Below are positions 52,987 through 60,968 of a stretch of 64,000 nucleotides of DNA, in pieces (within the stretch, counting starts at the first letter, position 1; each line of letters begins with the position of its first letter). The position numbers were made by a program, and so were the translations under genes. Below the pieces are notes generated by a model that was not told the DNA's origin, searched no databases, and saw nothing but the letters and a program-made list of their open reading frames with translations. Origin of the DNA: Deinococcus sp. KNUC1210 (GTDB taxonomy: Bacteria; Deinococcota; Deinococci; Deinococcales; Deinococcaceae). The stretch covers positions 124,001-188,000 of the forward strand of contig NZ_CP092189.1 of NCBI RefSeq assembly GCF_022344005.1, in the 5' to 3' direction.

Positions 52987-54147
52987 TCAGCGCCCGCCCT
53001 GGATGGCGATATAGTCGCTGACCCAGCGGTTATAGGGCACACACGTCCCCTGGGTAGCGCATTTTCTGATGGGCGTGCGCCAGAAATAGATTCTGTCGAA
53101 GGCAGCATACCCGTTGGTCGTGCAGCCGTCCTTGCCGAGCAGTGTGCTGGCGGTGCAGCCCTTCTGCACGGCTGGAAGCGAGCCGAACCACGCCGCCACG
53201 TCGCCCTGCACCTTCGGCGTCAGACTGTATTCCATCCAGCGGTAGGCGCAGTTGGGGTGCTTGGCCGCCACATGCATCATGGTGGTGTCGGCCCAGCCGG
53301 TCGCGCCCTCTGCGGGAATCACGCTGGCAATCGGCTGCTTGTTGGCCTTGAGGGTATTGACCTGAAACGGCCAGCTCGCAGAGGCCACGACGCCTTCGTT
53401 GGTAAAGTCCTGTACCTGTACATTGGCATCGTTCCAGTAGCGCTGAATCAGGGTGCGCTGCGTCCTCAGCACGGTCAGCACCGCCGCATACTGCGCCTCG
53501 TTCAGCTCGTAGGGGTTTTTGATGCCCAGGGCGGGCTGCGTCTTCATCAGGTACAGCGCGGCGTCGGCCACATAGATCGGGCCGTAGTACGCCTGGATGC
53601 GCCCTTTGTTGGATTTGCCGTCCGCGAGCGTCTGCGGTTTGAACACCGCGGCCCAGCTGGTCGGCGGCGTTTTGAAGGCCTTGGTGCTGTACATCAGCAC
53701 GTTTGGCCCCCACTGATAGGGCACGCCGTAGTGAACGCCGCCGACGGTATGCCAGGGCGCACTCTGCAACTTGGGATTGACGGTGGCGTAACTGGGAATC
53801 AGCTTGGTATTGATCGGCTGCACCCGGCCGCCCGCCACCAGCCGCAGCGAGGCGTCGCCCGAAGCGGTCACCAGATCGTAGCCGCCCTGATTCATCAGCG
53901 ACACCATCTCGTCACTCGATCCGGCGACCTTGACGCTGACTTTGCAGCCTGTCGCCTTCTCGAAGGGCGTCACCCAGTCGTAGGCCTTGTCGCTCTGACC
54001 GCGCTCCAGATACCCGGCCCAGGCGATCACGCTCAGTTGTCCCTCGTTCTGGCCCAGCGACATCACCATCTGAGCGTTCTGGGCAGACGTCGTGCCCGGC
54101 GCAACCAGCAGCATGAACGACGTGAACAGCACGGTGAATCGGTGCAT
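52987..54147 (-). CDS. ydcS: Polyamine-type ABC substrate-binding protein (YdcS type)
   Basis: A 386-residue exported binding protein. The start at 54147 (MHRFTVLFTSFMLLV, cleavage near TTSA) has AGGGGG upstream; the upstream open frame is not protein-like. The mature part reads LSVIAWAGYLERG, YDWVTPFEKATGCKVSVKVAGSSDEMVSLM and PYQWGPNVLMYSTKAF, as in YdcS/PotD proteins. Six Cys in the last third suggest disulfides. Putrescine or spermidine is the usual ligand, fitting patD and spdH nearby. Because the divergent operon is probably for ergothioneine, a betaine-type ligand should be kept open. Confidence 0.92.
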   Translation of the reverse strand: MHRFTVLFTSFMLLVAPGTTSAQNAQMVMSLGQNEGQLSVIAWAGYLERGQSDKAYDWVTPFEKATGCKVSVKVAGSSDEMVSLMNQGGYDLVTASGDASLRLVAGGRVQPINTKLIPSYATVNPKLQSAPWHTVGGVHYGVPYQWGPNVLMYSTKAFKTPPTSWAAVFKPQTLADGKSNKGRIQAYYGPIYVADAALYLMKTQPALGIKNPYELNEAQYAAVLTVLRTQRTLIQRYWNDANVQVQDFTNEGVVASASWPFQVNTLKANKQPIASVIPAEGATGWADTTMMHVAAKHPNCAYRWMEYSLTPKVQGDVAAWFGSLPAVQKGCTASTLLGKDGCTTNGYAAFDRIYFWRTPIRKCATQGTCVPYNRWVSDYIAIQGGR

Positions 54148-54213
54148 ACAACCCCCTGAGGAGAGAAGGAGAACGGGACAACGCGGGCCTGAGCTGTGGG
54201 TGAAGACGCATTT

Positions 54214-54242
54214 AGCATAATGAGAGGCGCCGCCGTCAGCAA
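54214..54242 (-). promoter_or_regulatory. Candidate promoter of the ydcSTUV operon
   Basis: On the minus strand TTGCTG (54242-54237), 17 bases, TATGCT (54219-54214), about 67 bases ahead of the ydcS start. Confidence 0.5.
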
Positions 54243-54356
54243 GTCGCCTAGGGAGGTCGCCCGAGTCCGCCACGAGGCAGGAAGAGGTCTGCCTGCTCTG
54301 GTCATGGCAACATGGCCCGATATTCGAGAGACCGCACTACAATGTAATTTTATATA

Positions 54357-54377
54357 CAGAATTTATCAGAATTTTAT
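54357..54377. repeat. Tandem repeat CAGAATTTAT / CAGAATTTTAT
   Basis: Two adjacent copies (54357-54366, 54367-54377) in the AT-rich part of the divergent region. Possible regulator or curvature element. Confidence 0.35.
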
Positions 54378-54531
54378 GCTCTTAGTGTCAGGTAAGATAG
54401 ATCGATCTTCTGAAGGCTGCCGTGGAGTCTGTCAGTGAGTATCGTCTGTGACGGTTTCAAAAGAAAAGACCTAAGGGGAAAATCTTACCATGCGAGAAGT
54501 TCTTTGGTCATTTCGATACATCATGTCTACG

Positions 54532-54556
54532 TTAAGGCATGTTACATTAAGGCATG
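54532..54556 (+). promoter_or_regulatory. Direct repeat TTAAGGCATG at the IclR start
   Basis: Copies at 54532-54541 and 54547-54556, 15 bases apart. The second contains the ATG of the IclR gene. TACATT (54543-54548) could be a -10 element for a leaderless transcript. The repeat may be an autoregulatory site. Confidence 0.4.
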
Positions 54557-55327
54557 CTAAATGCGGCTTCGCTCTCTCCCCGTTCTGATCAGACCGCCGA
54601 CAAAGTCCTGAGCGCCCTCCTCCATCTCGCAGAATCATCCAGCCCCCTCAGCGCCCGCGAGATCGCTGCCGGAATTTCCAGACCTCTCAGCACCACCTAC
54701 CGCTACCTGAGCGTGTTGCGAGAGTGGGAGCTGATCGCCGAGAACCTCGACGGCAGCGGCTTTGTGCTCGGGCCGCGCTGTATGTCGCTGGGCCATACCT
54801 TCATCCAGCAGTTCGAACTGGGGCGGCTGAGCCTGCCGGTGCTTCAGGACCTGGTCAATCAGACCGGTGAGACGGCGCTGCTGCTGATCCCGATGTCCGG
54901 TCAGGTCATCTGCGTCGAGAGCATCGAAAGCCCGAAACCGCTGCGTTACGCCTTCCAGAAGGGCGTACTGATCCGTTCGGTGCTGCGCGGAGCCAGTGCC
55001 AAGGCGATGCTGCCCTATATCAGCGATCTGAGCGTGTACGAAGCGCTGCGCCTGGACAGCGATCTGAGTGAAGCCGAAGTCTTTTCAGAACGCGAACGCA
55101 TCCGCACGCAGGGCTACGCCATCAGCGAAAACGAAGTGGACAGCGGCGTGGTCGAGATCGCGGCGGCCATCCTGGGACGCAGCGGAAACCTGATGGGCGC
55201 CGTCAGCGTGGTCTCTCCGGCCTTCCGCGCCTCGCCCGAAAAACGTGAGAGCTGCGCCGCACGGGTCAAGGAAGCTGCCGCACAGATCGGAGTGCTGGCG
55301 CAGCATGCCAAGGATCAGCAGTCGTGA
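54554..55327 (+). CDS. IclR family transcriptional regulator
   Basis: A 257-residue regulator. N-terminal winged helix about residues 12-75 (ADKVLSALLHLAESSSPLSAREIAAGISRPLSTTYRYLSVLREWELI) and C-terminal IclR effector domain (about 90-250; GETALLLIPMSGQVICVESIES, LRGASAKAMLPYIS, SGVVEIAAAILGRSGNLMGAVSVV). It is the first gene of a plus-strand set of six and overlaps the hydantoinase start by four bases (GTGA), so it probably regulates that operon and itself. No clear ribosome site precedes the ATG. Confidence 0.93.
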   Translation: MLNAASLSPRSDQTADKVLSALLHLAESSSPLSAREIAAGISRPLSTTYRYLSVLREWELIAENLDGSGFVLGPRCMSLGHTFIQQFELGRLSLPVLQDLVNQTGETALLLIPMSGQVICVESIESPKPLRYAFQKGVLIRSVLRGASAKAMLPYISDLSVYEALRLDSDLSEAEVFSERERIRTQGYAISENEVDSGVVEIAAAILGRSGNLMGAVSVVSPAFRASPEKRESCAARVKEAAAQIGVLAQHAKDQQS

Positions 55328-56688
55328 CCTACGAGCGGGTGGTGAAGGGTCGCCTCGTCACCCCCGATCAGGTGTACGAACGGGTATCTGGGCATTCAGA
55401 ACGGAATCATCGCTGCAATCAGCCGTGAACCGCTGGACGGTCAGCTGCTGGACGTGAGCGGCCAACTGGTCTTTCCGGGCGGCATCGATGCCCACGTGCA
55501 TGTGAGCAGCAGCGAACTGTACCCGGAAGGCTGGACGCGCCTGAGCCAGTGTGCGCTTGCAGGCGGCGTCACGACGGTCATCGATATGCCCTACGACGCG
55601 CCCCAGCCCACCGTGAGCGCTGAACTGTTCCGGGCGAAGGTCGAGCGCCTGCGGCAGGAAACACTGACCGACGCCGCCCTGTACGGCACCATTCGCAAAC
55701 GCGGCGGCGTATCTGAGATCGCTGGAATGGCGGCAGCCGGGGCAAGCGCCTTCAAATTCAGCACCTACGAAACCGACCCGCAGCGCTTTCCCCGCATTCC
55801 CAACGACGAACTCCTGCCTGCGCTGCGCGAACTGGGACGGCTGGGACTGCCCGCCGTCTTTCATGCCGAGGACGGCGAAATCGTCGACGCGCTGATCGAG
55901 CAGCTACGACCACGCGGCGAGGAAAGCCCACGCCTGCACGCCCAGAGCCGCCCCCCGTGTCCGAGATGGCAGCGGTGGCCAGGCTGCTGGAACTCAGCCG
56001 CGCCGTGACCGCCGAGGGATACCCGGTCAAGCTGCATATCGCGCATCTGACAGTGCCGCAGGGCTTTCATCTGCTGGAGCACTACCGGGCGCTGGGCGTG
56101 GACGTGAGCGCCGAAACCTGCATCCATTACCTGACGCTGAGCGAAGACGACCTGAACACGCAGGGTGCGCCGCTCAAATGCAATCCGCCGCTGCGCCCCG
56201 CCGAGATGCAGGAAGCGCTGTGGGCCGAGGTGCTCGCCGGACGGGTGGCCCTGATCACCACCGACCACGCGCCCTGGCCGCCGGAACTGAAGGACAAGCC
56301 GAATATTTTCGACAACCGCAGCGGCATGCCGGGGCTGGAAACCATGCTGCCGCTGCTGTACAGCGAGGGCGTGGTGCGGCGCGGCCTGCCCCTGACCGAA
56401 TTTGCCCGCCTGACCGCCAGCGGGCCTGCCGACCGCTTCGGACTGGCGCACCGCAAGGGCAGGCTTCAGGTAGGCCTGGACGCCGATCTGACGATTCTCG
56501 ACCCCCGGGCCAGCACCACCGTCCGGGCCGCCGGGTCGTATTCGATTGCCCGGCACAGCCCCTACGAGGGCCGCACTCTGAGCGGCAGAATCACGCACAC
56601 GCTGCTGCGCGGCGCAGAGGTGTTCGACGGACAGACGGTGGTGGCGCAGCCCGGCTTCGCCCAGTTCCTGACACCGGAGTTCGCGTGA
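55324..56688 (+). CDS. Hydantoinase/allantoinase-like amidohydrolase, two frameshifts
   Basis: Cyclic amide hydrolase of the dihydroorotase/hydantoinase family, about 455 residues after correction. GTG start at 55324. Metal motif GGIDAHVHV, carboxylated Lys in ASAFKFSTYETDP, His in FHAEDGE and LHIAHLT, Asp in TTDHAPW are all present, so the active site is intact. The frame breaks twice: one extra G in the run at 55382-55384 and one missing C in the C6 run at 55951-55956. Both repairs give smooth sequence (ERYLGIQNG and SRPPVSEMAAVA). Here it may open hydantoin-5-propionate to N-carbamoyl-glutamate; allantoin is the other possible substrate. Its stop overlaps the next start. Confidence 0.88.
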
Positions 56689-57935
56689 TTCCACAGATCG
56701 GCGCGGCGCGGCTGTTGACCCGCCTGGAGGAACTCGCCCACCTGACCGACCCGGCGCGGCCGTATACCCGCCGTGCCTTTACGCCGCTGTACGAGCAGGG
56801 CCGCGCCTGGCTGCGGGCCGAGATGGAGCAGGCGGGACTGACCGTGACGATGGACGCGGGCGGCAATCTGATCGGGCGTCGTGCAGGCAGCACCCCGGAC
56901 GCCCCCACGCTGCTGATCGGCTCGCACACCGATACCGTGGTGGGGGGTGGCAGGTTCGACGGCATTCTGGGCGTGCTGGCCGCGCTGGAAGTGGCGCACA
57001 GCCTGCACGACGCGGGCCATGAACTCACGCACGCGCTGGAAGTGGTGGATTTTCTGAGTGAGGAGCCCAGCGACTACGGCGCGTCGTGCGTGGGAAGCAG
57101 GGCGCTGGCAGGCACACTGACGCCGGAACTGCTGGCCCAGACCAATGCACACGGCGAAACGCTGGAACATGCAGTGCGCCGGGCCGGGGGCAGGCCCGAA
57201 CTGCTGCACGGGCCGCTGCGCGAAGCAGGCAGCGTCGCGGCGTATCTGGAACTGCACATCGAGCAGGGGCCGGTGCTGGAAACGGCGGGCGTACCAATCG
57301 GCGTCGTCAGCGGCATCGTGGGCATCGAGCGCTGGGAACTGACCTTCGGCGGGCGGCCCGACCACGCCGGAACCACTCCCATGACGCTGCGCCAGGACGC
57401 ACTGGTGGGAGCGGCAGGCTGCGTTTCCCTGCTGCACCGGCTGGCGCTGGAGGCCGACCGACACGCGCCGCTGGTCGCCACTGTCGGGCAGCTCCGAGTT
57501 TCACCAGGAAACAGCAACGTAATTCCCGGCGAGGTCACGCTGATCTTCGAGGCGCGGGCGCTGGACGCAGAGCGGCTGTCGGGGTTCGTGGCCGACTTTC
57601 TGGAACAGGCCGACTCGCTGGCACGCGGAGCCGACGTGCGCCTGAGCGCGAAGCTGGTCAGCCGCGCCGCGCCGCTGGTGTGCGGCGTGCAGCTTCAGAG
57701 CGCGGTGCGGGCGGCCTGCGCCGAACTGAATCTGCCCTGCCTGACGCTTCCGAGCGGTGCAGGCCATGACGCGATGCAGGTGGGACTGCTCGCGCCCGCC
57801 GGTATGCTCTTCGTTCCGAGCGTGGGGGGCCGCAGCCACACGCCCGAGGAACTCACCCGCGAGGCCGACGTGCTGGCGGGAGCGCGGGTGCTGCTGGGAG
57901 CGGTTCTGAAGCTGGACGAAGCCTTGAGCGCGTAG
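56685..57935 (+). CDS. M20 family N-carbamoyl-L-amino acid hydrolase / allantoate amidohydrolase type
   Basis: A 416-residue binuclear metal hydrolase. GTG at 56685 overlaps the hydantoinase stop. Metal and catalytic residues: GSHTDTVVGGGRFDG near residue 80, DFLSEEPSDYG near 125 (tandem Glu), LELHIEQGPVLE near 188, dimerization-domain GRPDHAGTTPM near 223 and GGRSHTPEE near 385. Such enzymes remove the carbamoyl group from N-carbamoyl amino acids or split allantoate. After a hydantoinase, cleavage of N-carbamoyl-glutamate to glutamate, carbon dioxide and ammonia is likely. Confidence 0.92.
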   Translation: MIPQIGAARLLTRLEELAHLTDPARPYTRRAFTPLYEQGRAWLRAEMEQAGLTVTMDAGGNLIGRRAGSTPDAPTLLIGSHTDTVVGGGRFDGILGVLAALEVAHSLHDAGHELTHALEVVDFLSEEPSDYGASCVGSRALAGTLTPELLAQTNAHGETLEHAVRRAGGRPELLHGPLREAGSVAAYLELHIEQGPVLETAGVPIGVVSGIVGIERWELTFGGRPDHAGTTPMTLRQDALVGAAGCVSLLHRLALEADRHAPLVATVGQLRVSPGNSNVIPGEVTLIFEARALDAERLSGFVADFLEQADSLARGADVRLSAKLVSRAAPLVCGVQLQSAVRAACAELNLPCLTLPSGAGHDAMQVGLLAPAGMLFVPSVGGRSHTPEELTREADVLAGARVLLGAVLKLDEALSA

Positions 57936-58028
57936 CTTGTAGGTATGGCAGCGGGATCAGCTGGGGGCTTCTGGCTCCCGCATGCCACAGACCACACGCT
58001 ACACGCCATCTTTTCCAGAGGAGCCACC

Positions 58029-59753
58029 ATGACCACCAATCCCACGACCCCTGAATCAGGGCCCAGCGAACCCAGGAGACTCAGCGACCGCCCCGGCATC
58101 GACCGGCCCCTGCTGCCCGGTGAACGGCTGAAGGCCCAGCGCGGCCCCGAACTGCGGGCGAAAAGCTGGCGCACAGAAGGGCTGCTGCGAATGCTCGAAA
58201 ACGTATTGGAAGTGGGCGAAAAACCCGAAGAACTGGTGGTGTACGCCGCGCTGGGCAAGGCGGCCCGCGACTGGGACAGTTACTTCAAGATTCGCAGAGC
58301 GCTGACCGGCATGAGCACCGATTCGACGCTGATGATTCAGTCGGGCAAGCCTATCGGCGTGTTTCCGACGCATGCCGGAGCGCCCCGCGTCCTGATCGCC
58401 AACAGCAATCTGGTCGGGCGCTGGGCCACCACCGAACATTTCTACGACCTGTACGAGAAAAATAAAATTGCCTGGGGTGGCCTGACCGCCGGATGCTGGC
58501 AGTACATCGGCTTTCAGGGCGTGCTTCAGGGCACCTTCGAGACCTTCGCTGCCGCCAGCAAGGTGCATTTCGATCAGGACGACCTGAAAGGCCGCTTCGT
58601 GTTCACGGCGGGTCTGGGCGGAATGGGCAGCGCACAGCCGCTCGCCATCTGGATGCTCGGCGGCGTGGCGCTGGTGCCGGAAGTGAACGGTGAACGCGCT
58701 CTGGAACGGCAGGCACGCGGGCTGGTGCAGCATGTGACGGAGGATCTGGACGAGGCCATCCGGCTGTGCACAGAGGCCCGAGAGCAGGGCGAGGCCAGAA
58801 GCGTGACCTGGGTGGGCAACGCGGTGGAGGCGCTGGAAACACTGCTGGCACGGGGCATCGTTCCCGATATCGTGACTGACATGACCAGTGCCCACGACGC
58901 GCTGCACGGCTATCAACCGCTGGGCCTGACCACCGCGCAGGCCGCCCAGCTGCGCTCAGACGACCCCAATCGGCTGATCGAGTTGGCCAGAGACACGATG
59001 GTTCGCCACGTCAAGGCGCTGCTGAACATGGAGGATGCCGGGGCCGTCACCTTCGATTACGGCAACAACCTGCGCTCACAGGCCCGCGACCACGGTTTTC
59101 CCGGCGGCTTCCGGCTGAAGGTCTTCACCGAGGCCTATCTGCGCCCGCTGTTCTCGCGGGGCATCGGGCCGTTTCGCTGGGTGGCGCTCAGTGGCAATTC
59201 TGCCGACATCGCCTATCTGGACGCGCTCACGCAGGAACTCTTTCCGGACGACGCCCCGGTGCAGCGCTGGGTACGCGCCGCCCGTCTGCACGTGCCGGAA
59301 CAGGGGCTGCCTGCCCGCACCGCCTGGCTGGGCCACACCCAGCGCACCCGCATGGCCCTCGCGGCCAACGCGGCAGTCGCACGCGGCGAGATCGGCCCGG
59401 TCGCCTTTACCCGCGACCACCTCGATGCGGGCAGCATGGCGCACCCCAACATCATGACCGAGAACCTGAGAGACGGCACCGACGCCGTGTCCGACTGGCC
59501 GCTGCTGAACGCCCTGCTCAACACCGCCAGCGGAGCCGATCTGGTCGCCATCCATTCGGGCGGGGGCGGCTACGCGGGCTATATGACCAGTGCGGGCGTG
59601 ACCTGCATCGCAGACGGCAGCGAGGAAACCGCCGGACGCCTGGAACGGGTGATGAACGCCGATACCGGCTGGGGCGTCCTGAGATACGCCGACGCGGGGT
59701 ACGAAGAAGCCGAGGAGACGAAGGAACGAGAGGGCCTGGGGCTGGGATTCTAG
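58029..59753 (+). CDS. Urocanate hydratase homologue, probable thiourocanate hydratase
   Basis: A 574-residue member of the HutU family. ATG with AGAGGAG upstream. The NAD site (GLGGMGSAQPLAIWM), TSAHDALHGY, FDYGNNLRSQAR and DAVSDWPLLNALLNTASGA are conserved. But the segment that in true urocanases reads ARICW is ARTAW here, so the catalytic Cys is Ala432, and the HHGGGxGxG motif is HSGGGGYAG. These changes argue against ordinary urocanate. In an operon with an MIO-less HutH homologue and hydantoin hydrolases, thiourocanate from ergothioneine is the best candidate substrate. Assignment to the family is certain; the substrate is inference. Confidence 0.85.
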   Translation: MTTNPTTPESGPSEPRRLSDRPGIDRPLLPGERLKAQRGPELRAKSWRTEGLLRMLENVLEVGEKPEELVVYAALGKAARDWDSYFKIRRALTGMSTDSTLMIQSGKPIGVFPTHAGAPRVLIANSNLVGRWATTEHFYDLYEKNKIAWGGLTAGCWQYIGFQGVLQGTFETFAAASKVHFDQDDLKGRFVFTAGLGGMGSAQPLAIWMLGGVALVPEVNGERALERQARGLVQHVTEDLDEAIRLCTEAREQGEARSVTWVGNAVEALETLLARGIVPDIVTDMTSAHDALHGYQPLGLTTAQAAQLRSDDPNRLIELARDTMVRHVKALLNMEDAGAVTFDYGNNLRSQARDHGFPGGFRLKVFTEAYLRPLFSRGIGPFRWVALSGNSADIAYLDALTQELFPDDAPVQRWVRAARLHVPEQGLPARTAWLGHTQRTRMALAANAAVARGEIGPVAFTRDHLDAGSMAHPNIMTENLRDGTDAVSDWPLLNALLNTASGADLVAIHSGGGGYAGYMTSAGVTCIADGSEETAGRLERVMNADTGWGVLRYADAGYEEAEETKEREGLGLGF

Positions 59754-59846
59754 GAATTCGGAACAGTCTTCAGCACCCACGACGGGCCACTCTGCCCGTT
59801 TCCTTGCGTTCACCCGCCTATGGACCCTCTTCCCAAAGGAGACAAC

Positions 59847-60965
59847 ATGAAACGACTGACGATTGAAGACGCGGAAAACGCCTGCCTCGGCGGGGGCGTG
59901 TTTGCCTGCGGCGGCGGCGGCTGGTACGCACACGGCCTTCAGAACGGTCGGCTGGCCGTGACGCTGGGGCGACCCGTGATGGTGGACATCGACGACGTGC
60001 CGCAGGACGGCCTGATCATCACCATCAGCGCGACGGGGGCGCCTGCCAGCGACGATTTCGAGATGTGGCCCCGCGACTACATCCGGGCTTTCGAGCTGGT
60101 GCGCGACGCCGCCCAGGAGCAGACCGGGCTGCGGGTGGTGGGTCTGATGAATGCCCAGAACGGCTACAGCAGCAGCGTGAACTGCTGGATGCCCGCCGCA
60201 TCGAGCGGTCTGCCGGTCATCGACGCTGCCGGAGACGTGCGGGCGCACCCCACCATCAAACTGGGCGCGATGGGCTACGCGGGCCGCCCCGACTTCCAGA
60301 CGATGCAGGCGGCCGTGGGCGGCAAACGCGATCAGCACATGGAGCTGGAATTGCTGGTCAAGGGCAACCTGTTCCGCACCTCCAACATCATGCGGGCGGC
60401 AAGCGTGCAGGCGGGCGGCTTTATCGCCAGTGCGCGGCTGCCACTGCCGGTGCACGTGGTGAAGGAGCGGGCGGCACACGGCTCGATCAGCGCGGCTATC
60501 CGGCTGGGCGAGGCGATGCGGGCGGCGCATCCACAGGGCGGCGACGCGGTGCTCTCGGCCATCGTGCAGGCGACGGGCGGCACGTGGCTGGGGCGCGGCA
60601 GAGTGAAGGCCATGACGCTCCGCACCGAGGGCGGCTTCGACCACGGCGCGTACACCATCGACACCCCGGAAGGCGAGATCGACCTGCGCCTGATGAACGA
60701 ATTCATGACCGCCGAACGCGGTGGAGAGCGGCTGGCAACCTTTCCCGACACCATCAGCGTCTGCGACGCCGCGAGTGGGTTGCCGCTGAAATCTGCCGAC
60801 ATCACCGGGGGACGCGAGGTGGCTGTGCTGCACGTCCACCGCAACCTGCTGCCACTTGGGGCAGGCGTGCTGGATTACGCCGCATACCCTGAACTGGAGC
60901 AGATCATGGGCCTCGACTTCCTGACCTACCTTCCCGAAATCACGCGCCCAGCGCCCCAGGAGTAA
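59847..60965 (+). CDS. DUF917 family protein, proposed thiohydantoin desulfhydrase
   Basis: A 372-residue DUF917 protein. The start at 59847 has AAAGGAG upstream. Family features: LGGGVFACGGGGWYAHG at the N-terminus, TISATGAPASDDFEMWPRDYIRAFE, and GLPLKSADITGGREVAVLHVHRNLLPLG near the end. DUF917 proteins resemble hydantoinase A/oxoprolinase subunits and often sit beside them. The gene is three bases ahead of the HutH-like gene and the only one in this operon without an obvious step in a histidine-like pathway. Exchange of thiohydantoin sulfur for oxygen would fill the gap; this is a proposal. Confidence 0.8.
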   Translation: MKRLTIEDAENACLGGGVFACGGGGWYAHGLQNGRLAVTLGRPVMVDIDDVPQDGLIITISATGAPASDDFEMWPRDYIRAFELVRDAAQEQTGLRVVGLMNAQNGYSSSVNCWMPAASSGLPVIDAAGDVRAHPTIKLGAMGYAGRPDFQTMQAAVGGKRDQHMELELLVKGNLFRTSNIMRAASVQAGGFIASARLPLPVHVVKERAAHGSISAAIRLGEAMRAAHPQGGDAVLSAIVQATGGTWLGRGRVKAMTLRTEGGFDHGAYTIDTPEGEIDLRLMNEFMTAERGGERLATFPDTISVCDAASGLPLKSADITGGREVAVLHVHRNLLPLGAGVLDYAAYPELEQIMGLDFLTYLPEITRPAPQE

Positions 60966-60968
60966 GCC

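Larger units (their letters stand above)
54148..54553. other. Divergent regulatory region, AT-rich
   Basis: About 405 bases between ydcS (minus) and the IclR gene (plus). It holds a minus-strand promoter (54214-54242), a tandem repeat at 54357-54377 and a direct repeat at 54532-54556. GC content drops sharply between 54340 and 54550. No protein-coding frame is supported. Confidence 0.55.
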
